A DNA stretch of 64,000 nt. Origin: Spongilla lacustris (taxonomy: Eukaryota > Porifera > Demospongiae > Spongillida > Spongillidae). A program made the position numbers and the translations under genes. The notes under the pieces are model-generated. The model ran no database searches. It had not been told where the DNA came from and saw only the letters and a list, made by a program, of their open reading frames with translations. The stretch is from positions 6,637,622 through 6,701,621 of the forward strand of contig OX442425.1 of NCBI GenBank assembly GCA_949361645.1, written 5' to 3'. This document shows, in pieces, positions 1 to 12,672 of the stretch (position 1 is its first letter; each line of letters opens with the position of its first letter).

Positions 1-1082
1 ATGGACATATAGGACTCAGACTTGACCTGGGCATCAGAGGTGTTTGGCAACCGCAGGTGGAGGCTTTGTTTGTTGTTTGTGTCGTTGACACAGACGCCCC
101 CATCACATGCACTGCATCGAGCCATTCATAAGCTAAATTCACACTCCTATCCTCCCCCCCCCCTCCCACCCCCCCCCCCCCTCCACCTCTATCCTACATA
201 TAGGTACAGAATGGAGAAAGTAATTTCTTTGGCAGTGTCACAGTTACACTGTACCACAAATAATAGCTTACTTGCGCCATGTGGCATGCGTCAGCGTCAC
301 GTATGTCCATTTTTACAATCCAGCCATCTCAGTTAGTCGCTCTTCAAATGCAATTGCTGAAAGTACGGCATGGATCAGGAACATTCGGCAGGGGAGGAGT
401 GTTCATATTGCATCAATCTACGATTCAGATCAAATGCAGTGTAAACACTTACCTGCATGAAGCTTCAAATTTCCAATTGCAGAACAAGCAGCAAAATATT
501 TTCCAACTACCGTGTGATCCAACAGTACAGACCATATGTTATTAGGAAGCGTTTTTTTTTTTTAATTTGTGGATTAGGCATAGTGCAAATTAAAATTAGC
601 CACGCCAGATATAGGCAATAAGATTTACCCGTGTATTGGATTCTCTTGGACCGTACAAGTAGCTATAGGATGCTGCACAATTCGTACGGGTATTATTTAT
701 TACTATAACCTTCGTTGCAACTATATTATATATAGTACGAGGGATTTTCGACAGTCGACTACGGTGTTCAACTAATTATAATGCCAGTACGAATTGAATT
801 GAAAGTAATACATGTAAAACTTGTTGTTTCATGGTGTGTAATAGTATTGCATGTAGAAAAACCTATTATAAACATATAATCATGAACCTGAATGACATTG
901 ATAATATTAATTCAATTTTAACTTTACATTTACATTAAGGTTATTGATGCACTAGCTTTAAGTGAGAGACTAAACAATGAACACAGACCTATGTTAATGA
1001 AATTGCAGGAAGGCAGTTCTTAGTTAAGAATTCATTCTATACACCAACATATCATATATTGGCCCATACATCTCTCACTGAC
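1..1082. other. No gene recognised
   Basis: AT-rich sequence with no reading frame that resembles a protein I know. A poly-C/CCT tract lies at about 152-183. Small open frames here look like chance. Confidence 0.5.
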
Positions 1083-1289
1083 ATGGATGGTCTCCATGTG
1101 TACAATGGTCCCCATGTGTACAATAGGGATGGATGGTCCCCATGTGTACAATAGGGATGTATGGTCCCCATGTGTACAATAGGGATGGATGGTCCCCATG
1201 TGTACAATATAGGGATGGATGGTTCCCATGTGTACAATGTATAGGGATAGATGGTCCCCATGTGTACAATAGGGATGGATGGTCCCAAG
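1083..1289. repeat. 28-bp minisatellite
   Basis: About seven head-to-tail copies of a unit near ATGGATGGTCCCCATGTGTA followed by CAATAGGG. Some copies have 2-4 bp indels (an added AT or GTAT before the AGGG). The first unit is shortened. No coding role is apparent, although the array keeps several frames open. Confidence 0.9.
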
Positions 1290-1924
1290 GGGAGTATGGA
1301 GTTTGCTCATATATAGTTGTAGTGATCATGGTATAATTATGCATTTATAGATTTATATATATTACAGATCAACATTTTGCAGATTTGCTAATTAATTGTA
1401 CGTCTGTAACATACATTGTATGAATACACAATTTCTATATTCCTTTGTTCTCTTACTTTCAACCCAATTGTTGTCTAAAAACATTTTAAAATATTTTGTT
1501 TCTTGCTCAATCTGAGTGTTGTACATTCATCACCAAACTGGTGCCCTGCATGCCCTCCTATGTTTTTTTAGTATATAATTATAAGATGATTGAAAGGATA
1601 GCTATATGTATTTTTTAATGCAGGGTTATTCAGCCTTGCATTTTGATGGTTCTACGTCAGTTTTAAATGACTTCAAATTTAAACGTGTAGTACTAAATAT
1701 TGGCAAAGCTCTGACAGACATAGTTCTCCATGTGTTCAAAACCAACTTGAAAGTACAACATGTACAGCGGGGTACTATTTTATTGTCAACAGAGGCTTTG
1801 TCTTAGAGAATGCTCTGCCCACTCATCATCCGTTTGCCTACCAAGCTAAGATAGTGATTGAAGTTATGTTTTAAAAAATAATAATAATAAAAGGCTGCAT
1901 TCTACTTCACTTTCACTCCTGCTG
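1290..1924. other. No gene recognised
   Basis: AT-rich spacer. An open frame at 1606-1806 follows an AG dinucleotide but has no recognisable motif. An (AAT)n tract lies at about 1877-1890, just before the retroelement fragment. Confidence 0.4.
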
Positions 1925-2302
1925 CTCTGAATGAAGCTAGTGTATCTGCTGGGGCAGCAGCCCATGTGGCTGAAAATAGGAAGCATGCTGCTAATGATAC
2001 AAAGTGCCAGGAGTTGGGGTGGGAGTGTATCCCCCTGGTGGTGGAAACATATGGAAACTGGGGGAAAGAAGCTCAGTATGTATTTTCCCGCTTGGCATCC
2101 CTGCTTGCTACTAGCCGGTCAGGTCCAAACCAAAGATGGTCGCAGAAATTTATGGCCGCCTGAACTTGTCACTGGTGAGATCAGTGGCAAGGGCCGTCAT
2201 GGGAAAGGAGTTGGCCCATGGATAGACTTATTAGAACTGTGTTAAATAAGCTTTGCGTTGTGCAAATACTTACTTTTATGTATGCAATAATAATAATAAT
2301 AC
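1925..2302 (+). pseudogene. Non-LTR retrotransposon 3' end (family 1 C-terminal domain)
   Basis: Decayed C-terminal end of the same protein family as 50354-51559. The conserved run GAAAHVAENRKHAANDTKC, then CQELGW, IPLVVETYGNWGKEA and SLVRSVAR can be read, but the last part is in shifted frames. It corresponds to the region after the PD-(D/E)XK-like endonuclease motif. The fragment ends in an (AAT)n run at about 2286-2302, as several other copies in this window do. It is severely 5'-truncated and not functional. Confidence 0.75.
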
Positions 2303-2528
2303 ATTAAGTTCAGCCAACACAAAATAAATAGATACGAAATTAGTGTAGTGTGGCTTTTACCGGAAAATATATTTTTTTAATGAGCTGTATTGCATTCAAC
2401 AATGTCAAGAAAGACATCATGCTCACGGTGGGTAAATGTGAACAATTTATTCTAACACACTGCAAAATACTTATGCTCAGCTGTTGAAACCTTTGCTTAT
2501 TAACAAAGATGCAGCAGCACTAGTGCCT

Positions 2529-2645
2529 CTCCCCCTCCCCCCTACTACTACATCTACATGTAGTAGTAGGGGGGAGGGGGAGGGGACCTGCATAGGATAC
2601 AGTGGGGGGAAAGGGACCTGCATAGGATACAGTGGGGGAAGGGGA
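2529..2645. repeat. Perfect 25-bp-arm palindrome plus two 28-bp repeats
   Basis: Arms at 2529-2553 and 2558-2582 are perfect reverse complements around a 4-nt loop. Each arm is a C/T-rich or G/A-rich block plus CTACTACTACAT. Two near-identical repeats with the core GGGACCTGCATAGGATACAG follow. It lies about 270 bp past the stop codon of the minus-strand dehydrogenase copy A, so it could form a strong hairpin in the 3' flank. Confidence 0.85.
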
Positions 2646-2846
2646 TGAAACTGCTTAGGATATTTGCACCTTAATGGCCAATTTATCAACCACCAGCACT
2701 ATTACCTACTGGCTTGAGTGAGGTTAGTTCAAATACAATTATAAGCAAACAAAACATCTCATTTCCACACAATCATAAAGCCAGATACTGATATACAGTA
2801 CATACATGTATGGCTACATCAGTACACAGTTCACATGGAACTACAA

Positions 2847-5800
2847 TCACAGTTTTGCCTTCCTCTGTTCACCCACAAAGGTGAAGTACGAAATTCTATC
2901 CTTGGGCCGTACCATCATGGCTGCTCCAACCTTGGACTTGTCGTCAAGCAACAACTGAAGCATCCCTTTGGCCACAAGGTCTGGACTGTAGTGATGGCGG
3001 TGTAGGGGTTAATAATTTTGATACTAATCCAAATGCCCAACATTGCATGCATAACATTTCCTTTACTTGTACTAAAATCCTACAGATCGTGTACAATTGT
3101 ACATGTACACTTGTGCATGCGTATATGTGTGCATGTGTACGTGTGTGGATGTGTTGCTACAAAGCTAAAGTACACATGAAATGGTTATGTGTACGGCCAT
3201 CCTGACAAGATCTGCATCTGTGTTCCATACATGTCCCATTGTTATTAATATGCATGACCCACTAATAATAAGATAATGAAATTCAAGAAGACAAATAATA
3301 ACAAACCTAACAACACTGGCAGTCAGAATTGTTAGTTACTCAATCATGATCTCACCATTGGCTGGGTGCAAATTATAGCCTGCACATGTATGTTCTTGTA
3401 CAGTCAAACATCTACTTACAAACACAACATTAAAAAGGTCAATGATTCCTATTTGCCTATTTTGGTCTTTGCATGTCCATGCATGCACAGTAAGGATCTG
3501 CTTATCAGGGTGCTTGCAGGTTATTAACACTCAAACGAATTAGTGGTTCAATTATTTACACACGAATATTGTGAAAATAATCAGCTAGCTTGTGCCTGAA
3601 TGGCTGATTAAATTCAAAAGCTACACGGTTGGTTACTAATTGAACTACTAATTCGTTTGAGTGTCAATAACCGCACTCCCAATAAGCGGATCCTTACTGT
3701 ACTTGAATTCAGTTCCATGTACAAGTATACTGGTATAAAATTGATTTAACAGCTGTTGTGTTCTTTTGTAGTACCTGGTGTACAATAATACAATCAGTTA
3801 ATACATAATAATGTACAAAAACATTTACTTACACATGTAATCTAAAGTGATATACTACAGAATAATGACCTACATGAAGGATTGATGAGATACATGTATC
3901 AAATTTGCTGGGTATTTTTAAAAATATGTTCAGAACCTTATCTTAGAGTACATGTATGTATAAATGATTTAAATCCACATTTACACTGTAATACATGCCG
4001 TGTACATGTATTTGCCTTATGACTGAAATGTGTTTTCAATTATCCAGTGTGTGTTTAATTGTAGACACAATACATTAGGTGCACACCTTATCAGCCCCAT
4101 ATCTGCCATGTAGTCTTTGGTATCTGAGGCGAGGTCTGCCAAGTTCTGCCTCACCATAGCAGTGTCCACATACTCAGGACATATACAGTTCACTCTAACT
4201 CCATCACTATCTAATAGGTCCTGTTCAGGGAGTGCAATGGTAGGGTGTAATGGTAGGGTGTAATGGTGTAATTTGAAGACAGCACAGTGATGGTGATATA
4301 GTCAATGTTGAATATTGATATTGACATTCTATTATGTATTTGATGATACATGTACCACAGTACAATATAGATGTAAGTTAGGTTGAAGCTTTGGTACGAA
4401 TTTTGGAATGGAGATGCTTAATAATCTATAGGGACCGGCCGGTAAAAAGCGCTAGATTAGCCTAGCGTTTGAAGCATGTTGCTTCGCAATTTTCATAACA
4501 ATTGTTGTGTACATGTACGTAAACCACAGCAAAGGTTACAAAAGTACGTACAATGTAAATGTCACAGCTATCTTTAGACACAGTGCGTGCAGCTTAAGAT
4601 ATTGCTTTTGGCACACTTTGCATTGATCAGATGCTACTAGGTACATGCAAACTCTAATACCTAGCTATGGTAAACATGCCGTATTGCACATCTGGCTTGA
4701 TGGAACAAATATACTACATGTACTCCCTGGTACTATCTTACACACCTTCACACTTCTGGTGAACCCGACCACTCCATGCTTCGAGGCACAGTAGGCTGGA
4801 GCGAAGGGCATGGGGACCAGTCCTCCAAGGGAAGAAATGTTGATGACATCACCTCCATTGTGTCCTCTCTTGGTGGACATGAATTCTACTGCAAGGTATG
4901 TACCCTCAATCACAGCCACCTGAAGGTGTGGACAATAAGACATTCGGACCTACTGAATAAAGTGCTGATGCAAACAAATTAAATACACATGTAGAATAAT
5001 TAAGTAAAACCAATGGCAATGGTGACACATACAAATGTTCTCACATACATGTACCCACATGCACACATAGTGACACGTGTACATGGAAGAATTAAACACT
5101 TAAACCTTACAAATAAATGATTGCACACAAACAATATGATATTTGCATTCTATCAAGGTTTTTAATGATTTGAGTTTTATAAGAGATTCTTACATGTATG
5201 TCCACTACAACTTCATGGCTATGCAAATGAAATAACAAATTGGACTGTCCATAGTGGACTTACAAAGGCATGAATTTTTTCAATTACACATACATTTTTT
5301 TATGTTATACATGTACATCACACATAATAATTATAATAACACACAAAACACACACAAACAACTACATGCACAGATAACTGTCCTGTTGGGTTGATTGGGG
5401 GTAGGAGCGGACCAAGATTGATAGAACATTAGCTCTAATCAATAACAGGCAGAGGCGGCCATATAGCTCAGCTACCACCTTAGACTTGGGGGTGTTACCA
5501 CGAATGGCTAACCGTGATGCCACCTGCGAGAAGGCCTTTAATGCCTCTGGTCCCCAGGCCCCATAGTTCTCCACTGCCAATGGTACACATCGCCAACCCA
5601 ACTCAGCACACTTGGGATCATTTTCGTTATGTTTTCTGTGCTCAGCTGCCTTTGCTGAAACACCATGGTACATGCCCGCTTCCAACATAGTGTGTGAATT
5701 AAGCGGCGATGTAACTGCGAAGTCAAAGGCAGCAGAGGTGCCACAATCCCAATTGGTAACTAGGATGTCTGCAGGCCGTGTTCTGGAATTATCATACATT

Positions 5801-8313
5801 TCATTTGCAAACGACTACTGTGTGATGTTAGATTCTGGAAATTTTTATATCCTTGTGTTACGTCACTTTTTGCAGATATTTTTTCCAAATATTGAATGCT
5901 TTATAAGCCAGGATATTGCATACATGTACATGCACCTTATCTAGTTAATAATGAAAGTGGTTGCATTGTACAAGTAAGTACATTTAATACATGTAAAGAT
6001 GAATGTATTAATAAAATAGACTACAGAGAACAATGGAATAACAAGGCAGGACAAATAGCTACAATCACTTGGCACTACATCTACTAGTATGGGTACATAT
6101 ATAGCATGCGATGTGTTACATGTACAACGTGACAGTTATCACACACCAGAAGTACACCATGACAGTTATCACACACCAGAGTTACATCAATGACAGTTAT
6201 CACACATCAGAGGTACATCATGGCAGTTACCACACGTGTACCAGAGATAACCACACACCCCTCCTTCCAGAACAGTTACACATCTGGCCTCACCTACCAG
6301 GTTGATGTCAATCATCTTCCTCCAGTTCTTCTCATCACCAATTCCTGCATTGTTACACACAATGTCCAGGCCTCCAAATTTGTCAACTGTCTTCACAAAG
6401 GCTGACTTCTGGAGAATGTGGGCAATAATAAGAGTGAGGGCAGAATGTGGGCTACAGAGGCGTTAGAATGGATTTAAAACAGGGGGAGCTGAAGAGGTCG
6501 TCGTTAATCATATTCATGAAACTATTAATTGCATAAGATAATGCAATGGTTGTATGCCTAGAATGCACCAAAAAAAGGTTGTCCTATGTTCATTAAGTGA
6601 AATACAGTCATGGCAATCTTTTTGACATCTAAATTGTCCGTTCTTTCATTGTGACAGACTCAGTAAAGTATCATAACGTTATTTAATCGTTCCTGAGTCA
6701 TGGTAGACTGCAAGTACGTTTTCACGTGTCTCAACGCCGAAAATTATCGTTCTGCCGAGGGTGTACTTATTGGAAGTGTGAAATATAGAGTAATTAGTTT
6801 CACCACTTCTGAAAACATTCCCATCGCTAGCTGAGATGTTGCCGAAATATCAGCTAAAACTCGAATGTTGGTCACATCTTTGAGAGCAGCATACTGAGAC
6901 TTAGTAGTTTTGATTTGCTTTTTGATTTGATCGAAAGAAGTCGGTAATGCAGTAACTTTGCGTACGCTTCATACCAAAAGGTGGTCTAATAACATTGTAA
7001 CTTTTTAATTGCCATGGCTTTATTAATCGTACAGGTTTAAATCAATACAAACGCTCTGCGTTGCTTTACTCATTATTTTTCGTTAAAAGATTCGGGGGAG
7101 AGACACTCCCCCTCATATAGATCTGGGGGAGAAATCTCTCTCCCCCCACCCCCCTGCTCCCCCGGTTCCGACCCCTATGGGCTATAATAAGAGTGAGGGC
7201 AGAATGTGGGCAATAATAAGAGTGAGGGGAGAATGAGAGTGAGGGAAGAATGCGGGCTACAATAAGCGTGAGGGCAGAATGTGGGTTATAATAAGAGTGA
7301 GTGGGCAATTAATAACAGGAGCTTGTGTGTTGATTCCCAAGTGTTGAAAATCCCAACCATGGGAATTTACTACTGTTTTCCCAAGGCTGCATAATGGTTT
7401 GTTTGATACGCTCATCATTCTTCAATCCAACGATTACAAAAAATTTGGCACTATGGCGCAACTGGTATGTATGCATGTTCTCCATTTTGTGTTTCCAATA
7501 TTGGGAGTATAATTCCAACATTGGAAATAGTGTTAAGTATTTTAGAATGTTGAAGGTATGAAATCCAATCTTTGGAAAATTATAAATTATGAGTGGTTTC
7601 CTACGTGCATATTGTGATTTTGTGTACCGCTCTTCTAATATTTGAAATTAAAAAGGGATTTCCCAATACTGGGAAATCATATTTCAAAGATCAATTGGTA
7701 GTATTTGGAATTAGTCGGAATATAGCAATGTTACTACATCTGGGAGTATTGGAAATTGTGTTTCCATAATTCTACCACAAACTACACATATCTTACTTGG
7801 GAACACAATTCCCAGCATTTGATAATATGGAGGTGTGTCACTGGTGATGTGTGGTATTACGTAGTGTGTCATAGTAGTACACTGCTACGTACCGACACCA
7901 GAGGCAGAGCTGACACAGCAGAACACCGAGACACAAATAACACACGTATACCACACGTACACCTTGACAAACATCAATCGCGTCATAACGATCGAGCTAG
8001 CTACATGTAGCTCAAAGCTCGTGGCTTACGTACCAGTTGATCCTTGTCAGTAACGTCACAGCAAACGAAGATCACTCTCTCAGGGGTGTGCTCCTTTTGG
8101 AGTTCTTTACACGCCACTAGGCCCAAGTCGTTTTGTACATCCAATAAGCACACCTGCCAACATGAAGCGGTACCGGTTAGGAAACCATGTAAGAGGCACG
8201 CTTTATCCCATAATTGGACACACCTTTGCCCCGTGCTTAAGGAGGGCTGCAGATATGGCTAGCCCAATCCCTTGGGCAGCTCCGGTTACGAGCGCTACCC
8301 TATTCGATAACAT
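2847..8313 (-). CDS. HPGD-like: 15-hydroxyprostaglandin dehydrogenase-like SDR, copy A
   Basis: Six exons on the minus strand: 8313-8224, 8153-8034, 6408-6298, 4919-4746, 4220-4087, 2985-2847. All introns are GT-AG. The model gives 768 nt, 255 residues, against 266 for human HPGD. It is a classical short-chain dehydrogenase: cofactor loop TGAAQGIG (residues 10-17), Asp35 at the end of beta-2 (NAD+ preference), NNAG at 89-92, and catalytic Ser137, Tyr150 and Lys154 in INISSLGG and YCASKHG. HPGD oxidises the 15-hydroxyl of prostaglandins and related hydroxy-lipids, but this copy's substrate is inferred only. The first four introns are phase 0 and the last is phase 2. The protein ends in AKL, a permitted peroxisomal PTS1 tripeptide. 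Introns carry a retroelement fragment (5362-5799), a MITE (3487-3700) and a hAT-like insertion (6455-7179); none touches an exon. Copy B at 23192-25846 has identical exon lengths. Confidence 0.93.
3487..3700. mobile_element. Palindromic MITE in copy A intron 5
   Basis: Long terminal inverted repeats: the left end ACAGTAAGGATCTGCTTATC matches the reverse complement of the right end GGATCCTTACTGT. Pairing continues inward through ACACTCAAACGAATTAGT and its complement at about 3640-3665. About 214 bp and non-coding. It resembles a Tc1/mariner-type MITE by its ends, but no clear target duplication is visible. Confidence 0.75.
4231..4276. repeat. Short TAATGGTAGGGTG repeat next to exon 5
   Basis: Two to three units of the same motif that forms the long array at 23717-24085. 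It sits at the equivalent place, beside the exon 5 splice acceptor, of dehydrogenase copy A. Confidence 0.8.
5362..5799 (-). pseudogene. Family 1 non-LTR endonuclease fragment inside copy A intron 3
   Basis: An open frame of 145 codons on the minus strand with the restriction-like endonuclease signature RPADILVTNW, then AAFDFAVTSPLN, then the conserved tail AEHRKHNENDPKCAELGW, VPLAVENYGAWGPEA, VVAELYGRL. It lacks the reverse transcriptase and the zinc knuckle, so it is a 5'-truncated insertion. It lies in the same orientation as the host gene, between exons 3 and 4. Confidence 0.8.
6125..6245. repeat. 30-bp minisatellite in copy A intron 3
   Basis: About four imperfect copies of GACAGTTATCACACACCAGA plus a short variable spacer, ending about 50 bp from the exon 3 splice donor. 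Confidence 0.8.
6455..7179. mobile_element. hAT-like element, 5-bp target duplication GGCTA
   Basis: Imperfect terminal inverted repeats: the left end CAGAGGCGTTAGAA pairs with the reverse complement of the right end, CATAGGGGTCGGAA. It is flanked by GGCTA at 6450-6454 and 7180-7184. It splits a minisatellite (GAATGTGGGCAATAATAAGA-type units) in intron 2 of copy A: the array ends at 6454 and resumes at 7180. Length 725 bp, with no coding frame recognised. The short ends and 5-bp duplications match three other elements in this window. Confidence 0.75.
7180..7312. repeat. Minisatellite in copy A intron 2
   Basis: About four units of ATAATAAGAGTGAGGGCAGA-type sequence. One more unit lies on the far side of the inserted element, at 6411-6454, just beside exon 3. 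Confidence 0.8.
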
Positions 8314-8524
8314 TGAAAATTATCCAATGAAATTAAGCGATGATGACATAATATGTGATCGTGATTTGTCATATATCCAGCTAGCTCGTCCTAGGCCTTA
8401 GCATCCTTTTATTGGTTATATTTGAAGAGGATTTTACAAGCAGAGCTTTATTTCTTTTTCCGATTGCACCGATAGATCACTTCTCAATTCTAATGTCTAG
8501 TTTATTGATAATGTTAACGGTCTG

Positions 8525-8645
8525 AAAAGGTGAAGTATGAAATTCTATCTTGGGCTGTACCATCATGGCTGCTCCAAACTTGTCAAGCATCAACTAATGC
8601 ATCCCCTTGGCCACAAGACAAGAGGCTTACATTCTTCCTATAGAC
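8525..8645 (-). pseudogene. Relic of an HPGD-like last exon
   Basis: On the minus strand this matches the last coding exon of copies A and B (QLLL..., AAMMV, PKDRISYFTF region) with small deletions. It then runs on into intron-like sequence, as the relic at 22477 does. Both relics share the junction CCACAAGACAAGAGGCTTAC-like and a start at AAAGGTGAAGTATG, so they derive from one another. Confidence 0.75.
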
Positions 8646-9239
8646 GGTCCCTATGCACACGCATAAATGAATAATTATCATCACGTGATTCGCTTGTGAC
8701 TTCTTTAAGACTGACAGTTTTACGAGGTAAAGGAGGGTACTGTTGAGTAGGATATCATCAAAAAATGCTTAAAACCTTCAAAAACGAAGAATTATGTGAG
8801 CTCTCTGTGCAACGTGTCGCTCTGGTGTATTGAGCGCCGCTGTACGCAATGCAACGCCGTGTTTTCCCTCTGGTGGTCGGTAGAAGCGAATTAGAATATA
8901 AGTTTTAGAATAGCATGCTTATTTACCATCCGTAGAGTGCGCCAAAAAAAGGTTTAACCTTACCTGTACTAAGCGAACGGGCATAATTCAATTTTTTTGT
9001 GGATGGAATATAAGGGCAAACTGTGCTCCCTTTTGCCATTTGTATTCAAAGATGTATTCACAAAGAAGAGTAGAATATCGTTCTAGGAAGGTTCAAAAGT
9101 GCGCATCATCTTACAGCACTTTGGGATCATGTTCTGTTACAGAGTTATTCTATTTTGAATTCCATGGATGCCCCGAAATTGTAAACTTGCGATATCATTC
9201 GTAAGGGAGTTGCTCTGATGTTTAGTTGACCCTCTTCCA
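8646..9239. other. No gene recognised
   Basis: No recognisable coding or repeat structure. Confidence 0.4.
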
Positions 9240-9790
9240 GTCACTATTGCAGGTTGTGAAACTGTCTTTAGCATAACATGACATATAGGTTTGGTGTGTC
9301 TCATGCACTCAGTTAACTGTCTCTTCATGATCAGTTAACAATTGGTCCTGGTTCAGTGGCTGAACCCTCTTATTCACTGGCCTATAGCAAAGTGAAGAAG
9401 AGTATGCCTCATTCATTTCAAAGGTTTTATGGTAGATGCATTTATGCCGTACTTGACTGCACAGAGATATTTATAGAGAGACCTATTTATCGTGTTGCAT
9501 GCAAGGCCAATATACCATTTCTTTTTGCTATATTATCCCCGAGGGCACTTTCTCTTTCCTTTCAAAACCTGGAAGAGCATTTATTTAGCGAGTACAGAGC
9601 AATATGGCATTTTAGAAAATCTGTTCCCTGGTGACATCACATTAGCTGATCATGGCTTCACAGTGGAAGATGCCGTGGGTCTTTATTGTGCTCAAGTTAT
9701 TGCTCCTCCTATCAGTACTGAAGGTAAAAAAAAATCAGAAGGCTGGTCAAGGGAAATAAATATCACATGCAAGAATTCATGTTGAATTAA
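9240..9790 (+). pseudogene. DDE transposase relic (DDE_Tnp_4 type)
   Basis: One frame reads SFQRFYGRCIYAVLDCTEIF then IERP, the strand around the first catalytic Asp of DDE_Tnp_4 (PF13359) proteins. After a frame break near 9600 another frame reads LFPGDITLADHGFTVEDAVG, the second conserved Asp block, followed by IAPPISTEGKK, the usual IPPF..GK segment. The C-terminal Glu region is missing. This is a decayed DNA transposon, PIF/Harbinger-like or a related family. Confidence 0.75.
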
Positions 9791-10352
9791 CATGTGATTT
9801 CTCTCTAATATACAATTCTGAAGGGCGTTATGATCACACTTCTAAAAAACAATTGAAATTATATTCGTACAATCATACTAGTACTGATGTGTGAATCAGT
9901 TGTACCATTCAATTAAAACATGCATACATACTTGAGTCTTTTTTTTTTAAGTTGCAGCTGTCAGTCTGGACAATAAGTTTTAATATGCATGCCACATGGA
10001 ATCACTTGATTGGACAGCTAGGATTATTGCAGCCAATCATACTGAGCTTTGCCAGTCTCCTCTGGCATATTGCAATAGCATCACACTTCAGTTATATGTC
10101 CCTCCTCTGCTGCGGATGAATTTGTGTTGCTACTTTTCGATTTGAGTGCCATTTCCCAATACAACCGCTCGACCTCCGGGTACAACTCGTCCTCCAATCA
10201 AATACCAATGTGGGGTTTGTCTTATTACGGCCGAATTAATCACACCCCTATTGGGGTTCTCAATTGTAAGGCGGTTATTGATCACGTCACGAGTGTTCAC
10301 TGATATGTACAAATGTATATTACGTGCTTTCACGTGTATAGGACGTAGCCAA
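9791..10352. other. No gene recognised
   Basis: No recognisable gene. Short A/T runs only. Confidence 0.4.
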
Positions 10353-10470
10353 CACAGCAAAAACTGATCGATGTATGTCACTAGAAACAGTGAATAGGGC
10401 ACTTGTTTTCTCAAAAACGAGTGCCCTATTCACTGTTTCTAGTGACAAGCATTAATCAGTTTTTGCTGTG
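10353..10470. mobile_element. Hairpin MITE with CACAGCAAAAA ends
   Basis: Ends CACAGCAAAAACTGAT and its complement ATCAGTTTTTGCTGTG. An inner perfect stem has GTCACTAGAAACAGTGAATA on the left and its complement on the right, around a short loop. A separate element at 15821-15943 has the same terminal motif, so this is a small family of fold-back elements, probably Tc1/mariner-type. Confidence 0.8.
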
Positions 10471-12672
10471 ATATATATATATATATAAGGAAATTGTTCT
10501 GGAGCAATGCGAGCACACCGGCCCGTTCCCGATTCCTGGGATCGTAAGTTTTTATATAAACGAGTTATACGCATTGTACATGCATGTACTTGAATCATGT
10601 CACCTATTTTGTGCACAGTGCGCATTTTATGCTGAACATTATTTTGATCGCCTATGGGAATATCTTCAAGCTGATGTTAGTCTTTTAACGTATAGAGATG
10701 ATGAATATTAATTGCGTTGCATATTACTGATTTCTCTCACTGCTGCAGGAAACTCATCGAAGTGCCTGCACACGTATTGGCGCATGCTTCTAGACTCCTG
10801 CATCATTTCCAACATACAGACGTCCACTTTGCGAGCGGCATAGTTTATTGGATTTGCTGTGTACTTCTGTAAACTTTAACTGCTAATTCTATAAATGATG
10901 CATTTAAGAAAACGATGTCAACACGCATGCGTGCCGCCGGTGCCGGTGTAGTAGTGTATATACATGTATAATGTCAACCCTTAAATTTCTCTCCCCTGAC
11001 TTTATGCATTATCGTACATGGACAATCATAGTCAACGCGCTCCCGTGTACCGCATGCAAATCCATATTAGGGCTGTATAAAAGGTTTCCCAGCCTTGAAA
11101 TAAAATTTTCTGAGCATGAGGGGAGGCATTTTACCCCGGAGGGTAAAGTTTGCCCCAGATTGATTATTCCCAAACATGGAAGTCATTTCAATACAAACCT
11201 GTTCAGTGACGAACTATACTGATATGGCTGAAATTTTATATATACACCTCTTTTTGCATGCCGGGTAGAGAAATAGTACAATAATGCAGAGTATTCCACT
11301 CAGTGTGATTACCAGTGGTAGAAATATTTCTATTATCCTCAACCACAACCTGTACTAAATCGTCATATGTTAGCGTTTTTCTTTGTGTAAATCTGACATA
11401 TATAGCACTATTGTTTGGAAATTGAGTTAGCTTGTACATAAGTGGCGAAGATGAACCTTAAATCATATATACAATTCTACATGTATATATATATAAGGAC
11501 ATTTCTACATACGCATGTCAGTTTAATTATAGCACTATTTTATGAAAGCTGCTGATTCTTTTGAATAATTTTGCATCATTTGCTGTATGACAGAGCTCAC
11601 AAGCGATTCGGACAAGATCTGAAACTTTGTTATTACTTTACAAAATCCCTCAGAGTTTCAGTGATTGGTAAAATAACTATAATTTATAATTATAATATTA
11701 TGCATGTATATATGTAATTATGTAGGCACTGCGCCGGGAAAATTTTAAAAAATATGATATCCGCCAGGACCATTGAAGGCTTCTGCATATAGACAGTTTT
11801 GTGACGCTTGTTTACTCTGCAAAGTGTTGGGAAGCATGCAGTTTGTGGCAGTTGTATTCGAAAAAAAATTTTGGTAATCGCGGCCGGGAGCGCTACACAT
11901 ATGATCAACTGCTACAGTGCAGTTAGTACGACGTATTTGGATTCGGAATTTGCATTGCGCAGAGTGCAATGGGAGTGCCAGATTATATCATCGTTGACAC
12001 TTCATTTACGGTCTAAAATTGGAGGCCAGGTGAATAAGAATGATCCAAGATCTATCTTTAGTTATCTTCATCACGTCTGCGTGCATTTTTCGTCGACAAC
12101 AACTATACACGTACGTACATTGACCGTTACATTTAGGCCACATATAGCGGATCATTTTTACATTAGAAAAAGTTGCTAATCACGTGCGCGTGCAGTTGTT
12201 TCATTCATTGACGAGAACACGGCAGGACCGTCTAAAAAGCTTAAGAATACGAAGAGGCTCTGAGTCTTAGTGTCGTTTTTCTAAATGAATAAACGGTGAT
12301 TTCAGTACTACGTATGATCGGCGCAATTTCCGAGATTGAAGTTTTTCAGCTTCGAGCTATCCGCGGCGCAGCATACACGGTATAGGTACCATATGATAAT
12401 GCCTCAGTTTATTGGAGCTATTCAGTTCTCTTCGTGACTTTTATGCCATTTGTCCGTTACTACGGAGATGCGGTTATAGAAGACACCGCATGCATGTACT
12501 TTTTCCCGCGCTTGATTCGCGTAGATGATATGCATGCAATCGTGGGACGCGGTGTGCCAGAATCCTTCATTGAAGCAGATCGAGGTTTTTGATGTAAACA
12601 TTATTGTGAATATGAAGCAACAGTGGTAAAGTCTTCCTTCACTAAATAGTAAATATGCACTAAATAGTAAAT
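10471..12672. other. No gene recognised; contains segment duplicated beside the gap
   Basis: No supported gene. 10907-11066 is nearly identical to 14914-15073, just after the N gap. 12430-12540 resembles the loop-proximal part of the hairpin element at 41493-42263 (both have GTCCGTTAC/ATCCGTTAC, CCCGC..TTGATTCGCG and GCATGCATG-type words). Confidence 0.5.

Noticed and set aside
1606..1806. ORF after an AG site, considered as a C1q-like fragment
   Set aside because: Only a vague match (FKRVVLNIG) and no glycine/aromatic pattern of C1q; not supportable.
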